6,079 bases of DNA from positions 1 to 6,079 of the forward strand of contig JAEURM010000128.1 of the NCBI GenBank assembly GCA_016789245.1. The letters run 5' to 3'. Below, piece after piece: positions 1-6,079 of the stretch. This DNA comes from Anaerolineales bacterium. Its GTDB lineage: Bacteria > Chloroflexota > Anaerolineae > Anaerolineales > UBA6663. The notes beneath the pieces are model-generated. The model searched no databases. It was not told the DNA's origin and worked only from the letters and a program-made list of their open reading frames with translations. The position numbers and the translations under genes are program-made. Numbering within the stretch: the first letter of the stretch is position 1; the number at the start of each line of letters is the position of its first letter.

Positions 1-1
1 G

Positions 2-1072
2 CGCAAAGAAGAATTGGTGAAGTTCGGCTTTCGCCTGCCCAGTGCGCTCGATAATCGCCCGCTCTCCTTCCCTGAATTTGAGCAACGCATGGGGCAGATT
101 ATTTACACTTCGGCCACGCCCGGCCCGTATGAAAAACAACGCGCCACGCAAACGGTGGAGCAAATCATCCGCCCCACCGGCTTGGTTGACCCGCAAGTGG
201 AACTGCGGCCAGTGAAAGGCCAAGTGGATCATTTGGTGGGCGAACTGCGCGCACGGATTGCGAACGGCCAACGGGTGCTGGTTACCACACTCACCAAACG
301 CATGGCCGAAGATTTGAGCCAATATCTCAAAGAGCTAAACTTCAAAGTTCACTACTTACACTCTGAAGTGGATACGCTGGAACGCGTGGAGATTCTGCGG
401 GATTTGCGGCTGGGCGTGTATGACGTGGTGGTGGGTATCAACCTACTCCGCGAAGGTTTGGACTTGCCCGAAGTTTCTCTCGTGGCAATTTTGGATGCGG
501 ATAAGGAAGGCTTCCTGCGCTCCACCACGTCGCTCATCCAAACCATTGGCCGTGCGGCGCGGCATTTATCCGGCAAAGTCATCATGTATGCCGATAAGAT
601 GACTGACTCCATGCGCAACGCCATTGAAGAAACTAACCGCCGCCGCCAGATTCAAGAAGATTACAACCGCGCACACGGCATTGTTCCGGCCACCATTGTT
701 AAGAGCGTACGTGATTTAACCGAACGGGTGCACGCGCTGGCGGAAGAAAAAGCTGAGTACAAGGCGGGTGGTTCGTTCACGCCGGCCGCACTGCCCAAGG
801 GTGAGCTAGAAAAACTGATTGTGGAAACCGAGAAACAAATGAAGGCCGCCGCGCAAAACTTAGAGTTTGAGAAAGCGGCCCTCCTGCGGGATCAGTTGAT
901 TGAACTGCGGCAGGCGCAAATTGAAGGCAGTGAAAGCGGCAACCTGCCGGCGTGGGAAAAACTGCGCCGCTTGAGTCAGAAAGAAGCCGCCCTTGATGCA
1001 CCGGAGGCCAAGAAAACTGCCTACACGGTTTCCAAGCGGCGCAACCCAGCTAAGGCACGGCCTAAGAGCTAA
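2..1072 (+). CDS. uvrB: UvrB, excinuclease ABC subunit B (C-terminal part, 5' end outside window)
   Basis: UvrB is the DNA-loading and damage-verifying helicase-like subunit of the UvrABC nucleotide excision repair complex; it receives DNA from UvrA and recruits UvrC for incision. The frame is open to the left edge, so the TTG at 14 is not the start. 356 residues are visible. Numbering from the first complete codon, they show SATPG (37-41), [10 protein letters not shown] (96-105), [10 protein letters not shown] of helicase motif V (145-154), and QTIGRAAR of motif VI with its ATP-contacting arginines (180-187). A C-terminal UVR motif (about 267-303, with [15 protein letters not shown]) binds the matching motif of UvrC. 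The N-terminal half, with Walker A and the beta-hairpin, is missing because the window starts inside the gene; whole family members are about 660-700 residues. About 50 basic, low-complexity residues follow the UVR motif, whereas E. coli UvrB ends close to it. The stop TAA faces the rlmI stop 10 bp away. Confidence 0.97.
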   Translation, partial: RKEELVKFGFRLPSALDNRPLSFPEFEQRMGQIIYTSATPGPYEKQRATQTVEQIIRPTGLVDPQVELRPVKGQVDHLVGELRARIANGQRVLVTTLTKRMAEDLSQYLKELNFKVHYLHSEVDTLERVEILRDLRLGVYDVVVGINLLREGLDLPEVSLVAILDADKEGFLRSTTSLIQTIGRAARHLSGKVIMYADKMTDSMRNAIEETNRRRQIQEDYNRAHGIVPATIVKSVRDLTERVHALAEEKAEYKAGGSFTPAALPKGELEKLIVETEKQMKAAAQNLEFEKAALLRDQLIELRQAQIEGSESGNLPAWEKLRRLSQKEAALDAPEAKKTAYTVSKRRNPAKARPKS

Positions 1073-1082
1073 TCACCTTCAC

Positions 1083-2279
1083 TTAAACGCCGCACACCAG
1101 CCCCTTCAAATACTCACCTTCAGGAAAATTTAGCGCCACCGGATGATCGGCGGCTTGAGTGAGACGGTGGAGAATTTGTGCTTCACGGCCAGCATCCAGC
1201 GCGGCGTCCGCCACAATTTTCTGGAACAGTGGCGGCTCAATAGCACCGGAGCAAGAGAACGTGAACAGCACACCGCCGGGCCGCAAAAGTTTGAAGGCCA
1301 ACAGATTAATATCTTTGTAGCCCCGCGCCGCGCGTTCCACTTGATGTTTTGATTCCGCGAACTTAGGCGGATCTAAAACAATCACATCAAACTGGCGGCG
1401 GCTATCACGGAATTGGCGGAGGGCGTGAAATACATCAGCTTCCGTGTTCGTAAACTGTGATGCGGAAAATGTGTTAAGTTCGCAATTTCGGCGGGCAAGC
1501 TCAAGCGCCGGGCCAGAAGAATCAATTTGCGTTACATGCGCCGCGCCACCCTTGAGGGCCATCACACCGAAGCCGCCGGTGTAGGCAAAACAGTTCAGCA
1601 CGTCTTTGCCCGCCGTAAACCCAGCCAGCCGCGCGCGGTTATCCCACTGATCTAAGTAAAAGCCGGTTTTGTGGCCGTGGAGCACATCCACCAGCAAGCG
1701 TGCGCCGTTCTCTTCAATTTCAATGAGTTCCGGCGGAGCCGCGCCCGCTAATACGCCGGTGCGTGTGGGCAAGCCTTCTTTACCGCGCACATCCACATCG
1801 GAGCGTTCATAAATGCCCGCACACGGCACTAACTCCTGCAAAACGTGCACCACTGTATCCCGCCAAAATTCCGCGCCCGCTGAGAGAAATTGGCAGACCA
1901 GATAATCCGCGTAACGGTCAACAACGAGGCCGGGGAGGCCATCGGATTCTGCGTTGACGAGGCGCGTGGCGGAAGAGGAGAGAATTGGAGAATTAAAGAA
2001 TTGGGTGCGGCGCGATATTGAGCTCTGAATTTGCTGGCGAAAAAACTCGGGGGCGATTTCCTGATTTTCTGCGAAAGACCAAACACGGGCGGTGATTTGG
2101 GATTGCGGCGAGTAGGCGGCGTGGGCTAGCCAGCGGCCATCCGCGGCGCGCACTTCCACCGTTGCGCCGAGTTGCGGTTCACCGTTCACGTTTTGTACCG
2201 CACCGGAAAAAACCCACGGGTGGCGGCGGAGGAGTGATTTTTCTCGGCTGGGTTTTAGGATAAGAGTTGGGATAGACAT
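1083..2279 (-). CDS. rlmI: RlmI-type 23S rRNA (cytosine-C5)-methyltransferase
   Basis: This is a SAM-dependent methyltransferase of the RlmI (YccW) family, which in E. coli makes m5C1962 in 23S rRNA. With the ATG at 2279 it has 398 residues, against 396 in E. coli, and aligns almost end to end. The N-terminal PUA RNA-binding domain (about 1-75) contains REKSLLRRHPWVFSGAV. A central domain carries ESDGLPGLVVDRY and IEENGARLLVDVLHGHKTG. The Rossmann methyltransferase domain has motif I VLNCFAYTGGFGV (227-239), a ribose-binding acidic residue D253, motif IV DPPKF (303-307), and the probable catalytic cysteine C343 in FSCSG. The open frame continues 11 codons upstream to a GTG at 2312, but those codons read through intergenic repeat sequence, so the ATG is preferred. 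No Shine-Dalgarno sequence precedes it. Residues 93-100 are encoded by a 24-bp tandem repeat, in a linker poorly conserved relative to E. coli. Family assignment is secure; the exact target base is inferred from homology. Confidence 0.93.
   Translation of the reverse strand: MSIPTLILKPSREKSLLRRHPWVFSGAVQNVNGEPQLGATVEVRAADGRWLAHAAYSPQSQITARVWSFAENQEIAPEFFRQQIQSSISRRTQFFNSPILSSSATRLVNAESDGLPGLVVDRYADYLVCQFLSAGAEFWRDTVVHVLQELVPCAGIYERSDVDVRGKEGLPTRTGVLAGAAPPELIEIEENGARLLVDVLHGHKTGFYLDQWDNRARLAGFTAGKDVLNCFAYTGGFGVMALKGGAAHVTQIDSSGPALELARRNCELNTFSASQFTNTEADVFHALRQFRDSRRQFDVIVLDPPKFAESKHQVERAARGYKDINLLAFKLLRPGGVLFTFSCSGAIEPPLFQKIVADAALDAGREAQILHRLTQAADHPVALNFPEGEYLKGLVCGV
1980..2003. repeat. Three in-frame 8-bp tandem units inside rlmI
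   Basis: The plus strand shows three consecutive octamers, GAGAATTG, GAGAATTA and AAGAATTG, each differing from its neighbour at one or two positions. Together they span 24 bp, exactly eight codons, and encode RlmI residues 93-100 (QFFNSPIL) on the minus strand. They lie in the linker between the PUA domain and the conserved ESDGLPG block, where E. coli RlmI has an unrelated sequence. The A+T-rich composition contrasts with the surrounding gene. Slippage or insertion of intergenic-type repeat DNA could have made it; this origin is inference. Confidence 0.7.
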
Positions 2280-2286
2280 GCAGACT

Positions 2287-2367
2287 TTTACCACGGAGCA
2301 CACGAAGGACACAAAGGGGCACGAAGAATCTTTATGAACTTCGTGGATTTGGTGCCTTCGTGGTTAA
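2287..2367. repeat. Palindromic intergenic element A (CTTCGTG type)
   Basis: This 81-bp imperfect palindrome nearly fills the gap between the alpha-oxoamine synthase gene and rlmI. The ends match as inverted repeats: TTTACCACGGAG at 2287-2298 against TTAACCACGAAG read on the minus strand from 2367 to 2356. The core pairs CACGAAG (2320-2326) with CTTCGTG (2339-2345) around a 12-nt loop. Each arm is made of roughly 9-bp units: on the minus strand CTTCGTGCC, CTTTGTGTC, CTTCGTGTG and CTCCGTGGT (2326-2290, one extra base after the first), and on the plus strand CTTCGTGGA, TTTGGTGC and CTTCGTGGT (2339-2364). The right end contains the TAA stop of the upstream gene (2364-2366), and the left end is 7 bp from the rlmI ATG. 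It has no T-run after the stem, so it is not a classical intrinsic terminator. Confidence 0.8.
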
Positions 2368-3557
2368 ATCAATTCAATCGCACGGCCAGCGCGCTCCAAA
2401 ACTTCTAGTGCGCAATCAATCTCGGCGCGGGTGTGGGCGGCGGTGACGGTGGCGCGTAAACGGGCTAAACCCTCTGGCACGGCGGGCGAAATGACGGGTA
2501 AGGCAAATACGCCGTTTTGCTGGCAGGCCCGCACCATTTCATATGCGCGTTCATCCGAGCCGCAGACGATGGGCACGATGGCGGTTTCTGTGTTGAGCGT
2601 ATTGAAACCGAGCGCACGCAGTTGCTCACAAAAGTAACGGGCGTTGGTTTGTACTTGCGCCACCCGCTCCGGCTCTTGTTCAATAATGTGTACGGCGGCC
2701 AGCGCGGCGGCGGCTTGCGCGGGCGGCAACGCGGCGGAAAAAATAAACGGGCGCGCGGCGTGGCGGAAAACGTGGATCAAGTCTTTGCTGGCCGCCAAAT
2801 ATCCACCCACGGAAGGAATGGTTTTGCTCAGCGTGCCCATCTTCAAATCAATTAAATTCTGCACGCCGAAATGCTCTTCAATACCACGCCCAGTTGCGCC
2901 CAACACGCCCAATGAGTGCGCTTCATCCACCATCAGCCAAGCGCCATGCGCGCGGCACAGCGCTGAGATAGCGGGCAAAGCAATCACATCACCATCCATG
3001 CTAAACACGGCATCCACCACAACGAGTTTGGTGGAAGCGCCAGCCGCGCGCCGCAGGCAACGCTCTAAATCTGCTAAATCCCTGTGCTTGAAGCGCAACA
3101 ATTCTGCCCCGGAAAGGAAACACCCATCCACCAAGCTGGCGTGATTCAACTTATCTGAAATCACCGCATCATGCCGCCCCACCAATGTTGTGATGGCGGC
3201 TAAGTTGGTGTTGTAGCCGCTGGAAAAAGTAATGGCGGCTTCTCGGCCCGTGAACGCGGCGAGGGCGGCTTCTAGCTCATCATGTAGTTTTAGCGTGCCG
3301 GCTAGCAAACGCACACCGTGCGTGCCGGTTCCGTACTTTTCCACAGCGGCTTGCGCGGCGGCGTTGATGTGCGGATGACCAAGCAAGCCGAGATAACTGT
3401 AAGATGCCAACTGCAACATCTCGCGCCCGTGAACGCGCACGCGCGTGGGCGCGAGAATTTCTTCTACTGGCTGATTAAAAAAGTATAGCCCTGCTTTTTC
3501 CGTGCGGCTGACGCGTTCGCGCCAGTATTCAATTTTTTCTCGAATATGGTCAGGCAT
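2364..3557 (-). CDS. Alpha-oxoamine synthase family PLP enzyme (BioF/KBL/SPT-like)
   Basis: Members of this fold-type I PLP family condense an amino acid with an acyl-CoA or acyl-ACP and lose CO2: 8-amino-7-oxononanoate synthase (biotin), glycine C-acetyltransferase, serine palmitoyltransferase and 5-aminolevulinate synthase. The 397-residue product has full family length (about 390-400). Visible landmarks are YSYLGLLGHP (53-62), GTGTHGVRLLAG (76-87), SGYNTN (113-118), NHASLVDG with the PLP-stacking H140, DEAHS (211-215) with the pyridine-nitrogen-binding D211 and H214, GTLSKTIPSVGGYLA (241-255) with the Schiff-base lysine K245, and RLRATVTAAHT (366-376) with the substrate-carboxylate arginine. 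The ATG at 3557 is chosen because the frame upstream to a GTG at 3575 lies in palindromic repeat B. The stop TAA lies within repeat A. No biotin (bioB, bioD) or threonine dehydrogenase gene is next to it, so the acyl donor and amino acid cannot be assigned. The TLSKTIPSVGG form differs from E. coli BioF and KBL, so other substrates such as longer acyl chains are possible. Confidence 0.9.
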   Translation of the reverse strand: MPDHIREKIEYWRERVSRTEKAGLYFFNQPVEEILAPTRVRVHGREMLQLASYSYLGLLGHPHINAAAQAAVEKYGTGTHGVRLLAGTLKLHDELEAALAAFTGREAAITFSSGYNTNLAAITTLVGRHDAVISDKLNHASLVDGCFLSGAELLRFKHRDLADLERCLRRAAGASTKLVVVDAVFSMDGDVIALPAISALCRAHGAWLMVDEAHSLGVLGATGRGIEEHFGVQNLIDLKMGTLSKTIPSVGGYLAASKDLIHVFRHAARPFIFSAALPPAQAAAALAAVHIIEQEPERVAQVQTNARYFCEQLRALGFNTLNTETAIVPIVCGSDERAYEMVRACQQNGVFALPVISPAVPEGLARLRATVTAAHTRAEIDCALEVLERAGRAIELI

Positions 3558-3560
3558 GCG

Positions 3561-3634
3561 TCTCTCGCCAAGCACGCAAAGCTCGCTAAGAAAACTTTAT
3601 AGCTTTTTGCGTTCTTAGCGAGCTTTGCGAGAGA
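3561..3634. repeat. Palindromic intergenic element B (CTTNGCG type)
   Basis: A 74-bp palindrome occupies almost all of the 81-bp gap between ligA and the alpha-oxoamine synthase gene. Its core is an 18-bp perfect inverted repeat, 3575-3592 against 3612-3629, with a 19-nt loop. Outside it, TCTCT (3561-3565) pairs with AGAGA (3630-3634) across a 9-nt one-sided bulge. The arms are runs of 9-bp units: CTTAGCGAG, CTTTGCGTG and CTTGGCGAG on the minus strand (3590-3564), and CTTAGCGAG and CTTTGCGAG on the plus strand (3614-3631). The element ends 4 bp from the ligA stop codon and 3 bp before the downstream ATG, so it forms the whole intergenic mRNA. No T-run follows the stem on either strand, which argues against intrinsic termination and for an RNA-stabilising or mobile-repeat nature. 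That role is inference. Confidence 0.88.
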
Positions 3635-3638
3635 AATA

Positions 3639-5696
<2,058 letters not shown>

Positions 5697-5717
<21 letters not shown>

Positions 5718-5754
5718 CAGATGACACCATCCGTTTCCGTCCGTTCGTCTGTTT
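5697..5754 (-). terminator. Palindromic element C, possible terminator of the DUF58 gene
   Basis: A 16-bp perfect inverted repeat (5697-5712 against 5739-5754) encloses a 26-nt interval that can itself pair partly (GATG 5720-5723 with CATC 5728-5731), giving a 58-nt hairpin with a 4-nt loop. On the minus strand the 3' arm ends in GTTT and runs into one more T (5696), so the stem is followed by or merges with TTTT, then AAG. This is a weak intrinsic-terminator pattern that would end the DUF58 transcript just before the ligA promoter. The T-run is short and part of it is in the stem, so it may simply be a third palindromic repeat like elements A and B. The hairpin itself is certain; the function is inferred. 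Confidence 0.55.
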
Positions 5755-5767
5755 ACGGTTCGTTTCT

Positions 5768-6079
5768 TTAGCGCGCGCCCATCACTACAGCTGAGAAATC
5801 TGCGCCATTTTCAATGAGATACGCGGGCAGGCCCACTTGGTGCAGTGCGCCCACTAAGCCGGCATTGCTGGCCACGCCACCGAAGGAAGCCGGATTAACC
5901 ACGAACGTAATCAAATTTACGCCGCGCCGCTTCATGGCTTGCGCAAAACCCACCCAGCTAATATCGGTAGAAGCCGTCAGCATCATCACCGTTACGCCGC
6001 GCGGCAATTGGTCAGCTTCCAACCGGAGCACATCTAACAGGCGGTGGCGGCTCACCGCGCGGAACACGGCCAACGTTTC
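5768..6079 (-). CDS. DUF58 domain-containing protein, C-terminal end (5' part outside window)
   Basis: The frame is open to the right edge; 103 residues are visible before the TAA stop at 5768-5770. It reads as the end of a DUF58 protein: LPRGVTVMMLTASTD, then a helix with WVGFAQAMKRRGV, then a strand and loop VNLITFVVNPASFGG, then LHQVGLPAYLIENGADFSAVV. In this family a beta strand ending in a TxSTD-like turn, a WxxxLxxLKRRG helix and a final DxxSFGG segment are typical of bacterial (notably Chloroflexota and Firmicutes) members. DUF58 proteins resemble von Willebrand A domains and usually sit beside a MoxR-type AAA+ ATPase or a transglutaminase-like membrane protein, in modules of unknown function. 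Such partners would be expected upstream (to the right), beyond this window. The leftmost TTG at 6073 is not a convincing start because the homologous sequence continues past it. The stop is separated from palindrome C by 13 bp. Confidence 0.7.
   Translation of the reverse strand, partial: ETLAVFRAVSRHRLLDVLRLEADQLPRGVTVMMLTASTDISWVGFAQAMKRRGVNLITFVVNPASFGGVASNAGLVGALHQVGLPAYLIENGADFSAVVMGAR

Noticed and set aside
2280..2312. Eleven-codon N-terminal extension of rlmI from a GTG at 2312
   Set aside because: Those codons lie in palindrome A, and the family N-terminus aligns with the ATG at 2279, giving 398 residues against 396 in E. coli.
2644..3144. 166-codon open frame on the plus strand
   Set aside because: It is antisense to the catalytic core of the oxoamine synthase gene, whose residues are clearly conserved; the antisense product is compositionally biased with no motif.
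3558..3575. Six-codon extension of the oxoamine synthase from a GTG at 3575
   Set aside because: The added codons are part of palindrome B and have no family counterpart; the ATG at 3557 is a normal start.
3561..3634. Palindrome B as an intrinsic terminator of ligA
   Set aside because: The stem is strong but is followed on the minus strand by CGCATGCC rather than a T-run, and on the plus strand by AATACTATCC.
2287..3634. Elements A and B as CRISPR repeats or the ends of one insertion sequence
   Set aside because: There are no regularly spaced unique spacers, the two elements differ in sequence, and the DNA between them is an intact metabolic gene with no transposase and no target-site duplication that I can see.

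Overview
The window reads as ordinary bacterial chromosome carrying housekeeping genes. It holds five protein-coding genes, two of them cut by the window edges, and no RNA gene, CRISPR array, transposase or phage gene. The protein sequences and the style of the intergenic repeats suggest a Chloroflexota (Anaerolineae-like) genome. That placement is an impression from remembered family sequences, not a computed result.

Layout: bases 2-1072 (+) are the C-terminal half of uvrB (nucleotide excision repair). It converges, with a 10-bp gap, on four genes that all run on the minus strand. From right to left these are the C-terminal end of a DUF58-family protein (5768-6079), ligA for NAD+-dependent DNA ligase (3639-5660), an alpha-oxoamine synthase of the BioF/KBL/SPT fold (2364-3557), and rlmI, a 23S rRNA cytosine-C5 methyltransferase with a PUA domain (1083-2279). 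UvrB and LigA act in the same repair pathway (incision and final nick sealing) but lie on opposite strands, so joint transcription is not implied. The other genes have no obvious shared pathway.

The most distinctive signal lies between the genes. All three minus-strand gaps (2280-2363, 3558-3638, 5661-5767) are largely filled by long imperfect palindromes. Two of them, although different in sequence, are built from the same kind of 9-bp unit, CTT-N-G-Y-G-N-N, arranged head-to-tail within each arm and inverted between arms. They sit within a few bases of start and stop codons, and one supplies the stop codon of the upstream gene. The third has a 16-bp perfect stem and is followed on the minus strand by a short T-run and then by an extended -10 promoter that would make ligA mRNA leaderless. 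A 24-bp tandem repeat (3 x 8 bp) lies in frame inside rlmI. No new enzymatic or defence system is visible; the palindromic element family is the part worth following up.
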